Assembly: GCF_000001735.4 (NCBI RefSeq)
Contig: NC_003071.7
Coordinates: forward strand, 10,285,151 to 10,349,150
Source of the DNA: Arabidopsis thaliana
Taxonomy: Eukaryota > Streptophyta > Magnoliopsida > Brassicales > Brassicaceae
Direction of reading: 5' to 3'
DNA: 64,000 nucleotides
The translations under genes and the position numbers were made by a program. A model generated the notes under the pieces. That model was not told the origin of the DNA. It worked only from the letters and a program-made list of their open reading frames with translations, and did not search any database. Positions 9,180 through 20,400 of this stretch are shown one piece after another (within the stretch, counting starts at the first letter, position 1; each line of letters begins with the position of its first letter).

Positions 9180-12100
9180 ATGGCCACTCTCCTGCAAATA
9201 GGTTCAGGTGTGATTTATAGTAATGCCCTTAGGAAGACGCTTCGACGTCCTCAGTCTTCTACATGCATCATAGTGACCGAAACCACACCATGTAATAAGT
9301 CTCCCACAGTTCAGCGTCGTTCTGCGAACTATCAGCCTTCTCGTTGGGACCATCACCATCTCCTCTCGGTCGAAAATAAATTTGCGGTACGTAGATATCC
9401 CGTAAACACTCTAACTTTTTTACAGTGACGTAATGTTGAATACTATGTTGATAAATTTTTTGTAATGTTCCATATATTGCATACAGAAAGATAAAAGGGT
9501 ACGAGAGAGAGATTTGTTGAAGGAAAAAGTGAGAAAGATGCTCAATGATGAGCAAAAGACTTATCTTGACCAATTGGAGTTCATTGACGATCTACAAAAA
9601 CTCGGGGTTTCTTATCATTTTGAAGCGGAAATCGACAACATTTTAACATCTTCTTATAAAAAAGATAGAACAAACATCCAGGAGAGTGACCTACATGCCA
9701 CCGCACTCGAGTTCCGACTTTTCAGGCAACATGGTTTCAATGTTTCAGAAGGTTATTATCTTAACCTAATATAATAATTGTTTATATATATATGTTAAAG
9801 TTTTCTCATCAATGTGGAAAGATAATTGCTTATATATATATGTTAAAGTCTTGCTGTCTAAAAAATATCTGGTCTTATATACTAGTGAATTTTGTATTAC
9901 AGATGTATTCGATGTTTTCATGGAAAATTGTGGGAAGTTTGACCGTGATGATATATATGGTTTAATATCTCTTTACGAAGCATCATATCTTTCGACAAAA
10001 TTGGATAAAAACCTGCAAATATTCATCAGACCTTTTGCTACACAACAACTCAGAGACTTTGTTGATACTCATAGTAATGAAGATTTTGGGTCGTGTGACA
10101 TGGTGGAAATTGTGGTCCAAGCGTTGGATATGCCCTACTATTGGCAAATGAGAAGGCTATCCACCAGATGGTACATAGATGTGTATGGAAAAAGACAAAA
10201 TTATAAGAACCTTGTCGTCGTTGAATTTGCCAAGATTGATTTCAACATCGTACAAGCTATTCATCAAGAGGAACTCAAAAACGTTTCCAGGTAATATTAA
10301 AATACTAAAATTCATATAACTACTTTTTAAGATATCTTAAATCTATTTTAAACTCTTTTTATAATTATGACATTATCAAGTACCTAAGTCATATATTAAC
10401 TTATCAATATTGTTAGTCAGTTTGAGATGATAATTCATGAACTTCTGTATAATTTTAATTGAAACTCGTACGTACGACACATATATATCCATTTTTGTCA
10501 ACAACATGCATTCTACCGAATATAAACATGGGTTTGTCGCGCAACACTCTTACAAATCACATTGTTAAGTTACATGGATTGGTCACACAAAAATATTTAT
10601 TTTCGAGATCTTGAATAAGTATATATAAGATATTTTACCTTCTTAAATTTTCCTCTTGCTATATATGTGGTGTGAAGCTGGTGGATGGAGACAGGTTTAG
10701 GTAAGCAACTCTACTTTGCAAGAGACAGAATAGTGGAGAATTATTTCTGGACGATTGGACAAATCCAAGAGCCTCAATACGGATACGTTCGACAAACAAT
10801 GACGAAAATAAATGCACTCCTTACTACAATTGATGATATCTACGATATCTATGGCACTCTTGAAGAACTTCAGCTTTTCACTGTCGCGTTTGAAAAGTAA
10901 AGACCCATACACTCTTAATTTTCTACTTCAACTTGTTATTTCGTAATATAATTAATTAAATATCAAATAAGATTTATTTTTTGTCAAAATATATCATAGA
11001 AATTAAAATTACTGATTGAATTGTCTATATATATGTTGCAGCTGGGATATAAATCGTCTTGATGAACTCCCCGAGTACATGAGGTTGTGTTTTCTTGTTA
11101 TATACAATGAAGTCAATAGCATTGCATGTGAGATTCTCAGAACTAAAAATATCAACGTGATCCCATTCCTCAAAAAATCTGTAAGTGTATATATATACTC
11201 TTTTCAACAAATACTTTTGGTGAATCTATTGTTCTTACAATTATTTACAAAAAAAAGATAAAAAAATTGATGTAAAAAAAAAAAATTCCCTTGACATTTT
11301 TTATTATTTTTAATAATTTATACATCTCGTTAATAAATTTATTAAAACATAAAAACCATTCTTACATAATTTCAACTATGGATACTTTACATAACTTAAA
11401 CCATGGAAACTTGCATGTGTTGGTACCTAATGCTAAATTTTCAATTATCTTAAATTTAGTGGACAGATGTATCCAAAGCGTATTTAGTAGAAGCAAAGTG
11501 GTACAAAAGTGGTCACAAACCAAATTTGGAAGAGTACATGCAAAATGCTCGGATTTCAATCTCGTCCCCAACGATATTTGTTCACTTCTACTGCGTATTC
11601 TCCGACCAGCTCTCTATTCAGGTCTTGGAGACTTTGTCCCAACACCAACAAAACGTCGTCCGATGCTCCTCCTCAGTGTTCCGTCTAGCCAACGACCTTG
11701 TAACCTCACCGGTAAACAATCTCTTCCAAGTATAAATTTTTTTTTTCGCTCAAATATATTTTAACTAATATTCAAATCATTTGTCAACGATCCCTTCCCT
11801 TCCTGTTTATACCTAACCGTCTCTTTTAATCTTTTAAACCACCAATATAATTTTACAGCTTTGTTAAAATTAGGGTTTACACCATCCCTATTCTTTAGAA
11901 TCGCATGTAAATATTCATATAAAATGTGAATGTACGTGTATATAGGATGAATTGGCGAGAGGAGACGTCTGCAAATCCATCCAATGTTACATGAGTGAAA
12001 CTGGAGCATCAGAGGATAAGGCGCGTTCGCATGTTCGACAGATGATCAATGACTTGTGGGATGAAATGAATTATGAGAAAATGGCACATAGCTCTTCGAT

Positions 12101-12251
12101 ACTCCATCATGATTTTATGGAAACAGTGATAAATTTGGCACGCATGTCTCAATGCATGTATCAATATGGCGATGGCCATGGCTCTCCCGAAAAAGCCAAA
12201 ATCGTTGATCGTGTCATGTCCTTACTCTTCAATCCGATTCCTTTAGATTGA
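9180..12251 (+). CDS. TPS10: Terpene synthase 10: myrcene/(E)-beta-ocimene synthase, plastidial
   Basis: Seven exons: 9180-9386, 9487-9751, 9903-10290, 10678-10896, 11042-11180, 11460-11711 and 11946-12251. They join in frame to 591 residues. This is a class I TPS-b monoterpene synthase that ionises geranyl diphosphate in plastids; At2g24210 is known to give mainly myrcene and (E)-beta-ocimene. A Ser/Thr/Arg-rich transit peptide precedes the RRx8W motif ([11 protein letters not shown], near residue 47). Exon 4 carries the DDxxD metal motif ([12 protein letters not shown]). The second metal site NDLVTSPDE spans the exon 6/7 junction and is followed by LARGDV. The seven-exon plan is normal for TPS-b genes. 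No frameshift or in-frame stop is seen. ORFs that read through the introns, such as the one at 11291-11764, are artefacts. A truncated copy lies 700 bp downstream. Confidence 0.97.
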
Positions 12252-12639
12252 ACTTCATATTGATTACATTAAATATCATATGGTTTTTTGAATTCTAGGA
12301 CATAGGGTTCCATGAAACTATATATATTTGGTGTAATTTTATAACAAAATAATATATATTATATGTTTATGAAACATCAACATTACAACTTTAACAAGAG
12401 CTGGTATATATGCATGAACAAATAATTTCAGGTAATAACTTTTAATAGATCTTACGAGATTGGGGACCCAAAGCCATAGTTCCACTATATATGTTGTTAT
12501 ACATGTGTCGACCACAGATAAACATGTTAATCACTTGACCATCGTAAATCGGTTGGCCTTGTAAACCTCTAAAATAATTAAAACATGTTAACCACTTTAC
12601 ACTTCAAAGAAAAAAAACTGGAATGACACCTAAACAATT

Positions 12640-12948
12640 TTTGTTTCAAATAATATGTAAGATGGTTATAACCTATGATATCTTTTTGTCTTTTTCTATT
12701 TTTGGTGACGCATGACTTCACGGATCATTGGCGTCTTCTTCGACAACATGTGATATCTTTCACTATCGTTCATCATGTCCACATGAAGTACGTCATTAGT
12801 AGATTCTTTTTATCTAGAGACAAATTAATTGTAACCAATTATAATAATACAATTAAGAAACGTTTTTTGCGGACAACGTAAGAAGCTTGTACAATATTAT
12901 ATATAGAGACAATTACATCTAGGGTAAGTGGTGTAATACTTTTGTTCA
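12640..12948 (+). promoter_or_regulatory. Duplicated TPS10-type promoter in front of the relic copy
   Basis: Recognisable blocks shared with 8850-9179 include GTGACGCATGACTTCAC against GTCACGCATGAGTGACTTCACC, a TATA-like ATTATATATAGAGACA near 12897, and the sequence into the start ATGGCCACT. The tandem duplication therefore began upstream of the coding region. Whether this promoter is active cannot be judged. Confidence 0.5.
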
Positions 12949-13396
12949 ATGGCCACTTTACTGCAGATAGGTTCAGCTCTAATTTACAATAATGCACTTG
13001 CGAAGACTCTTCCAGGTCCTCAACCTTTCACATGCACCATAATGGCCAAAATGACACCTGGTGAGTCTCCCGTTGTTCCTCGTCGTTCCACAAACTATCA
13101 GCCTTCTCTTTGGGACCACCGCCCATCTCCTTTTTATAGAAAATAAATATGTGGTATATATATGTAAGTAATTAATACCTGTATAATATTAATCTATAAT
13201 GAGGTCATATATATATTGAGTACTATATTGTTGATAGCTATATATGTTCAATACACAGCGTTCAAAAAGATGAAAGTGTGTGAGATCAGAGAGAGAGAGA
13301 TTTGTTGAAGGAAAGGGTGAGAAAGATGCTATAAGAAGAAGAATTATCTCGACCAATTGGAGCTAATTGACGATCTACGTACATAAACTTGGGGTT
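12949..13396 (+). pseudogene. Truncated TPS10-like terpene synthase relic
   Basis: The first exon (12949 to about 13166) encodes a product very close to the TPS10 N-terminus, including the RRx8W motif (RRSTNYQPSLW). A one-base insertion in GACCACCGCCCATCTCC, compared with TPS10, shifts the frame and ends translation at 13146 (65 codons). After a recognisable intron, a decayed exon 2 runs from about 13270 (GAGAGATTTGTTGAAGGAAA onward) to about 13396. It carries several indels and stops. Similarity then ends abruptly. Exons 3-7, including both metal-binding motifs, are absent, so no synthase can be made. It is a 5'-only tandem duplicate of TPS10. Confidence 0.9.
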
Positions 13397-14988
13397 CCCA
13401 AAAATAAGACAATACTAATAATACGATGTGGCCATTGGTTTTAACTTTTAATAGAAAAGTATCTTTATTCGAATGCACATCTCAAAGCTTGGAACGTTTC
13501 ATATTTTTCATTCGACTTGTGGGAGCCATATATTGCTGGCCACATGACAGCATGATACGACATGTGATAACACTAAGATCACACAAACATTTGAGACTTA
13601 ACCTTTACACAGATAAACACATGCATAACCAAATCATTGGCCTAAGGTGGGGTCAAAACTCAAAAGGTTTCACAAGCCATCGATCGTAGTATCTGAGAAA
13701 TCTTCCCCATTAAATTTTTTGAACTGAGGGATCTGCAACGTAAAAAAAAACCAGCTTAAAATTATGTTCTTATTTTATAACTCTAAATTATATTGTGTCT
13801 AAACGTTGTTAGGAGTGGGTTTCTTTAATGTTTTCACATGTAATACGTCTAAAGTCATTTGGATGCAAACATGAAAGTTGAAGATCAAATAATATGGAGA
13901 AATATCCTAGCATGGTACGTATTCAATGAGAAGATGCCAACCGTTGGATCAAATTAAAAGTTGGAAAATTATAGGGAAACAAGTGAGGTTTAATTTAGCT
14001 CTGGTTTGAGTTCTGTCAGACCAATGAACTAAATGCTAATGCTATAGTGTTATTGAAGAAGTTGATGCGAAATTGAGATTTGTTTTGCAAAAGCTCGAGT
14101 TCAATTGTTGAATGAGCATATAAATAACTCCTGAGAAGGCAGCATCGATCAGTCCACCTATTGGATTGATCGTTTCACCTATTGGCTTTAACATTCCAAC
14201 TATTGGATATATCATCCAGCAAGAGCATCATCAATCGATCCCTTGTAGAATTGATTGATCATTTTTCCTAAGGGTCGATTAATTGATATGATTGTTGTGT
14301 TTATAAGTATTCGTAAATTTCAATTCAGATTTATCAACAACATGAAATGAGATGACAAGAAAAGTAAAATAATAATCAACGATTTTACTCCTTTAATTCA
14401 CCTATTATACAAAAAGTGATTTTTAGATAACATGCTTTTATTTTATGTGACTTTCTAATTTATCAAATGAAAGTAACAAGTGGTGTCACTTGTGTCACAT
14501 AATTTTCACGAAATGTATGGTTTTCCTCTCTACCATATTTATTTACGTGAAGTCGTGAACATCTAATTTGTCAAAATAGATTAAAATTTTCGTCATATGA
14601 ACTGATTACATGTTATTAATTAGTACGTACTCTAAACATTAGTACATCTCTTCAGAAAAAATACCATATTTTATGTTTTTAAGTACATTAAATAAAATAG
14701 AATATACCGTCACATTTCATTTAAAGGGTAAAGTAAAAATTAGTGTCAGACATTATTAACAATATGGCAAATAGACCAAAAACGTGCCAAAAAAACAGGT
14801 AAGTGGGTCATTGTCAATTTGTCATGGCAATAAGTAACGAATGAAAGATCTCAGCCGTTAATAGCCAGTTAGCGAATCCGACGGCTATGGATCCGTACAT
14901 TCCTAAAGCTCATGAGGCCTAATCGCATGCTCTGTTTCTTCACCGGAAAAATTGCAACTTAAAGAAAAAAAGAAAAGGGATTTAAAAA
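13397..14988. other. Intergenic spacer before PUP5
   Basis: No gene is supported. Between 14130 and 14290 there are repeated short units (CACCTATTGGATTGATCG, CACCTATTGGCTTT, CAACTATTGGATATATCATC and two GATTGATC blocks), which suggests a decayed retroelement piece. The last 150 bp should hold the PUP5 promoter and leader. Confidence 0.4.
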
Positions 14989-16538
14989 ATGACAACTTTC
15001 AAAGACGATAATCCTCAGTCAAATTTATCAGTCAGTGAGTACTCTCTTATTAACTCTCAAATTTAGGGTTTTTTTTTTTACTCTGTTTCTTCTTTCTCAA
15101 TTTTGGTTGTTACGTTATGAAATTTGACTCTAATCCTCGAAAACTTCAGTAAATTTGAATAATTTTGTTCTTCGTAAACAATCGTGTGGCTTTTCTTGTT
15201 GAACAATTCTGTTTCTGTACTTAGGGCTGGGATTAGATCATAAGAATCTGATCAAAGCTGAGATTTTTAAGATTTTGTTGGTAACCTGAGACGATTTTGG
15301 TCTTGATTCACTCGAGAAACTCCAAAAAAGTTTTGATTTTTAGTGTTAGATTCAGATAGTGTGTCTAGGGTTGTTGATTGATGAAATAGTGAATAGTGTT
15401 TCAGATAACTTTGCAGAGATTCTGAGTCAGGTTTTATGTTTCAGGACTACTAATGGATGAAACAACAGAACGCCCAACTGTTTCGTTTTCATATTCAAAT
15501 TGGATATCAAACATCAAAAAATCAACACGAGAAGCTTACGAAGCAAAGCCCTTTTCACATTGGATTCTTTTGTTCTTCAGTGGTGCGGCAATGCTCATAG
15601 CTTTCCCAGCTTCTAGTCTACTCTCTCGTCTTTACTTCTCCAATGGTGGTAAAAGCAAATGGATCATTTCTTGGGTTGCTGTTGCTGGATGGCCAATCAC
15701 TTGTCTTATTTTACTTCCTACATATATCTTTCAAAAGATCAAACCAACACCTCTCAATACAAAGCTTGTTCTCTCTTATGTTGTGCTCGGTTTCTTGAGT
15801 GCTGCAGACAACCTTATGTATGCTTATGCCTATGCGTACCTCCCTGCTTCGACTTCTTCTCTTCTGGCTTCTTCGTCGCTTGCCTTCTCTGCTTTGTTTG
15901 GCTATCTCATTGTTAAAAACCCGCTGAATGCTTCGGTTATCAACTCCATCGTGGTTATAACCGGTGCTATGGCTATAATAGCGCTGGATTCAAGCTCTGA
16001 TCGGTACAGTTATATAAGCAACAGTCAATACTTTGCAGGTTTCTTTTGGGACATAATGGGATCTGCGCTTCACGGGCTCATTTTCGCGTTATCTGAGCTT
16101 CTCTTTGTGAAATTGCTTGGAAGAAGGTCTTTTCACGTTGCTTTGGAGCAGCAAGTCATGGTTTCTCTCACAGCTTTTGCGTTTACCACTATTGGGATGG
16201 TTGTGAGCAATGATTTCCAAGGGATGAGTCACGAAGCTAAGAGTTTCAAAGGCGGTGAGTCTCTGTACACTCAGGTTCTTGTCTGGAGTGCAGTCACGTT
16301 TCAACTGGGTGTTCTTGGGGCGACCGCGGTCTTGTTTCTGGCATCCACAGTCATGGCTGGAGTCCTTAACGCTGTGAGAGTTCCCATCACGAGCGTAGCC
16401 GCTGTTATATTGATGCATGATCCAATGAGTGGCTTCAAAATCCTGTCTTTGGTTTTGACGTTCTGGGGATTCAGCTCTTATATCTACGGGAGCTCGAGCT
16501 CGAACTCAAGTACTCAAGCTTCCTCTTCTTCATCCTAA
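14989..16538 (+). CDS. PUP5: Purine permease-family transporter PUP5
   Basis: Exon 1 (14989-15034) and exon 2 (15445-16538) join in frame across a 410-bp GT-AG intron to give 379 residues. If translation began only at 15453 the product would be 361 residues. The upstream exon adds MTTFKDDNPQSNLSVRLL and uses a consensus donor (CAGTGAGT) and acceptor (TTTCAG). The protein is a polytopic membrane protein of the plant PUP family in the drug/metabolite transporter superfamily. It has about ten hydrophobic segments, the first near PFSHWILLFFSGAAMLIAF. Family members take up adenine, cytokinins and related compounds with protons; the substrate of PUP5 is not evident here. Small aromatic and Ser-rich loops (YAYAYAYLPASTSSLLASSS) are typical. 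The C-terminus is a poly-serine tail. The two starts may be alternative transcripts. Confidence 0.93.
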
Positions 16539-16828
16539 TATGCGAGCTTTTCCACTGTCTCCATTCCTTGAAGTAAATTATTCCTTGAGTGTGATCAAAT
16601 ACCATTCGTGTAAGATAAGATTATGTTCCGGGTCAAGTTGTAGTTGCAAGGTCTTATTATCTCTTTGTGCAACAAGTTTTATGTGAAGCAAGAAGGTTTG
16701 ATATAGAGGTTAACGCAAACAAGCTTATATATACAACAATGGGAAACAGCAAAACATTGGAAAAAGGTAAAGAGATAAAACTTTCAAGGGAAAAAGAACA
16801 TTGTTGTAGAGATTCAGAAAGTGATGTT

Positions 16829-19390
16829 TCACTGGTTAGATTTTGGTTCAATATCTTTAAGAAGACCAACTACTTGCTGCATACTTGGCCGCTTTGAAGG
16901 AAGATCAGCTGTGCAGAGGTAACCAATCTTGAGAGCTTCTTCCATCTGTTCTTCTGAGCCTGTCTCTTGGATTTTTGGATCAATAGCTTTTGATGCTTGA
17001 TTCTTCCTAACTAAACTTCTAACCCAACTCACCAAGTTAGTATCTTTCTCATCAAGATAATCATCTTCAATCGGCTTTTTCCCTGTCATGAGTTCAAACA
17101 GAACAACTCCAAAGCAATAGACGTCAGATTTCGGTGTTGGCAGCTCGTGTTCGGGTTGCAAGAACTCAGGAGGGAGATAACCAGGTGAGCCATGAATAAT
17201 CTCATCGTCCAAACCATTTCCAAAAACTTTGGCTAAACCAAAATCAGATAATCTTGGTTCCCAGTTCTGGTCAAGATAAACACTACTAGCTTTCACATCC
17301 CTATGGATTATTGGCGGTGAACAACCGTGGTGAAGGAAAGCTAATGCTCGGGCAGTTCCAAGTGCTATCTTGTGCCTAAACCGCCATGTCGCCACAGGGC
17401 CTTCAGTCCCTATGTTTTGGGTTCCATTGTCAGTTTCTTCTTCCCATGTATCCGTGGTCCAATCATCTGTTGTCTGAACTCCAAATGGCAGATCATGAAG
17501 CAGGTTTTGCAAGTTACCGTTTTCCATGTACTCGTAAATGGCGATCCTTTGATCACCGGCTATGCAATATCCAGTTAATGGGACAAGATTTGGGTGCTTG
17601 ATCCTTCCAAGAAACTCGAGCTCTCTAGCTGCTTCTTGGTCACTAAGAGTTGAGCCATGAACCAAAACTTTTACAGCTACATGTATCCCACCGGGGAGGA
17701 AACCTCGATAAACAGGACCAAATTTGCCGTCCGCTAAGAGAGTGTCTCTGTCGAAGTTGGAAGTTGCAGACAAGAGATCCGAAAACGTTATGTTCAACAA
17801 TGGCTTCTCAAAGATAACCACAGGAACTGCATTTGCTTGCTTCACATCAGCCACCCATGTAGTGGAATCTGTTTGGAAAGAGAATGGACCTGAAATGCTT
17901 TGTTCCTCCTTTACTGAGAGATCTTTGGCTTCACCGGATTTAGTTTTCCTTCTGCAGCCAAATGCTACAAAAATCAATGCTCCTATGAGTAAACACATCG
18001 TAGAAAGCGTCACTGCTAAAGCCAGCTTAAGTCCTCCAGTGACTGATCTTTTTCTCTTGAAAAGTGCTGGGTTTGCAGCGATAGGGCAGCTATTTGTAGA
18101 ACCAAAGAAGGATCTGTTCAGAGTTTCAGCTGAGAACTTTCCGGAACAAAATGTTAAGTTGTTGAAAGAGAAGTTGAATCTCTCCATCCAAGGGAGCTTC
18201 TCAAGGATAGACATCGGTATCTCTCCCGTCAAATTGTTCCTCGACACATCGATAGCCACAAGGTTCTTGATACTCAAAATCGGGATATGTCCTGCAAGAT
18301 GGTTTCCAGAAACATCGAGTGTACTCAAATCACTCAGCTTTGAGATCTCTCTAGGTATGTGACCAGAAAGATTTGTGTTTGACAAGTTAAGATACTCTAA
18401 ACCAGAAAGCATCTCAATCCTCGGAAACATTCCTCTGTTGAATCTATTCCAAGCTAGATTTAAGTGCTTGAGCTTCTTTAGTAGTGTCAGATTCTTGATA
18501 ACTCCACTGAGCTCATTCTCAGACAAGTCAAGATAAACCAAACTAAACCAGTTGGAGTCTACCTGAGATGAGATATGACCTTGAAACCGGTTTTTGCTGA
18601 GATCAGCCACTTCTAAAGTCTCCTTGAACACACCTGTCACTGAACCATCAAACTGATTTCCTGAAATGTTGAGAAAACTGATGGATTTCATATCAGCAAA
18701 ATCTGTGTCCCTGCCATGAATCTTGTTTCCTGCAAGGCTCAAAGTCTCAAGCTTTGGAAATGCAGAGCCAAACCCATCAGGAAGAGACCCTTCAAGCTGG
18801 TTAGAGGAGAGATCAATAGAAACCAGGGATTGGCAACCAAGAAGTCCTCGTGGAATCGACATCTGAAACCCATTATGATCAAGCTTCAAGACTCTCAAAC
18901 TAACAAGAGAATCCACAGCTTCAGGGATTGCACCAGAGAAATTGTTGTAAGAGATATCAAGTAACTCAAGCTGCCCAAAATTGCCAACATTACTAGAGAA
19001 AGACCCAGAGATCTTGTTGAAAGAGAGGTTGAGATTCTTCAAAGTGTTCAAACTCCAGAAATCAGATGGTAAAGCAGAGATTTTGTTGTTGCTAAGATCC
19101 AAAGATTGAAGCTTGCTGAGTTTACCAATTGTGTTATCAGGGATTTGACCAGATAAACTCATTCCAGAAGCAATTAACATAATCACATGCTCATTCTTGG
19201 AATCACAGAACAAACCTTGCCATGAACAAAAAGGAGCAGAGAAGTTATAAGCTTGAGAAGAGCTTAAACCCATTTGCTTATAGAATTCAGAGACAAAGAA
19301 ACCATCTGTGTTTGGTTCTTGGCAATGAGATTGCTTCAAGAACAGAGAAAGAAACAATGCATAACCCCAAAAACCAAGACCAAGACCCAT
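16829..19390 (-). CDS. Leucine-rich repeat receptor-like kinase (At2g24230 type)
   Basis: Uninterrupted 853-residue reading frame. The start at 19390 ([10 protein letters not shown]) is chosen because it begins a signal peptide. The frame is open for 64 more codons upstream, but those residues precede the signal peptide. Order of parts: signal peptide 1-23; Cys-containing cap (CSWQGLFC, 55-62); about 14 LRRs over residues 90-415; transmembrane helix 454-478; kinase 545-845. The P-loop ([10 protein letters not shown]), VAVK lysine K574, E590, HRD 696-698, DFG 716-718 and [10 protein letters not shown] are all present. The catalytic-loop Asn of HRDxxxxN is Ser at 703, so phosphotransfer may be weak. 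An acidic insert occupies about residues 635-668. Plasma-membrane location is expected and the ligand is unknown. The ORFs on the opposite strand, such as 17724-18362, are shadows of it. Confidence 0.93.
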
Positions 19391-20314
19391 TGAAGAAAGC
19401 TTGGAGCTAAACAACAAAATCTGCCTCCAGAAAAAAGAAAATCTCACTGAAGCTACTTTAGGGTACTCATGCAAGAAACAGTTGAAGACAAATATTAAGG
19501 AGAGATCTGAAGATAGAAAAAGTGTTTGTTTAACTCTGTGGTGCTTCTCAAGAACACGAGAGACCAAAGGACATAAAAACAAGAAAAAGGAGGATTTTTG
19601 TCATAGATTAATATATAATATTAAGCTTCCCCTACCTCTGATTATGACAAGAGTATCTTTTTTTAATTGGGAATTCTGAAATACCAAAGAGAAAGAGAGA
19701 GAGAGAAGAGGTAATGTAGACAGTTGGTAGCAGAAAGAAGTTGAAGCTTTTTCATAAATGAGAGAATTCATTCACTCAGATTTTTCAGAAACAGTATCAT
19801 TGGTTTCTTTTTCTAGTTGAACAAATTTAAATCATTCATTCTTCTCACTGAAAACCCGTTTCTTTTTTCTTTTCTTTTGTGTGGATAAAACCTGTTTGAC
19901 ATTTTTTTTTCTCTTATTCTGTAGAGAAAAAGGTTTAAACTTTTTCACTTTCGGAAATAAATTATTAAAGTTCGGGTGTCTATGAAAGTTTTTTGTAAGA
20001 GTTCTTTATTCTTCTTTTTATTCTCAAAAGATATCATCTTGTACTTTACTGAGAAATCTATCTCCATTGATGTGTCATGCCATTAAAGGAGAGTGTGCAA
20101 AGTATGAACTTTACTTTTTCTAGATTGTCGGTAGAATTTTTCTACATGTTTCTAAGCAAGCACTGATTTTTTTTTTTGGTCATCAGTAAGCAAGCACTGA
20201 TTTCTTACGTATAGGATCAATAATATTACACCATTATCATCAGTAATGCTACATTATTCGTTTATGAAAAATATTTTAAAAGTTTAACCATTATCAAAAT
20301 TGAGAAAATATATA

Positions 20315-20400
20315 CAGTAAAACTTCTATATATTTATAATATATCAGAACCGTGAGATTCTATTAATTTATAAAGATATTTGGCTAATTTATAAATTTTT
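20315..20400. mobile_element. Emigrant-like Tc1/mariner MITE end (fragment)
   Basis: TA followed by CAGTAAAACTTCTATATATT, then ATTCTATTAATTTATAAAG, closely resembles the terminal inverted repeat and subterminal region of Arabidopsis Emigrant elements as I remember them. The matching right end was not found, so only one end or a decayed copy is claimed. Confidence 0.5.

Noticed and set aside
11291-11764. 157-codon ORF within TPS10
   Set aside because: It reads through intron 5 and exon 6 in the wrong frame. The true exon 6 (11460-11711) is in a different frame, with proper splice sites.
16089-16418. 109-codon minus-strand ORF
   Set aside because: It is antisense to PUP5 exon 2, with no start context or recognisable domain.
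17724-18362. 212-codon ORF on the plus strand
   Set aside because: It lies wholly antisense to the receptor-kinase coding sequence. Its residues mirror the complement of LRR codons, and it has no domain or promoter of its own.
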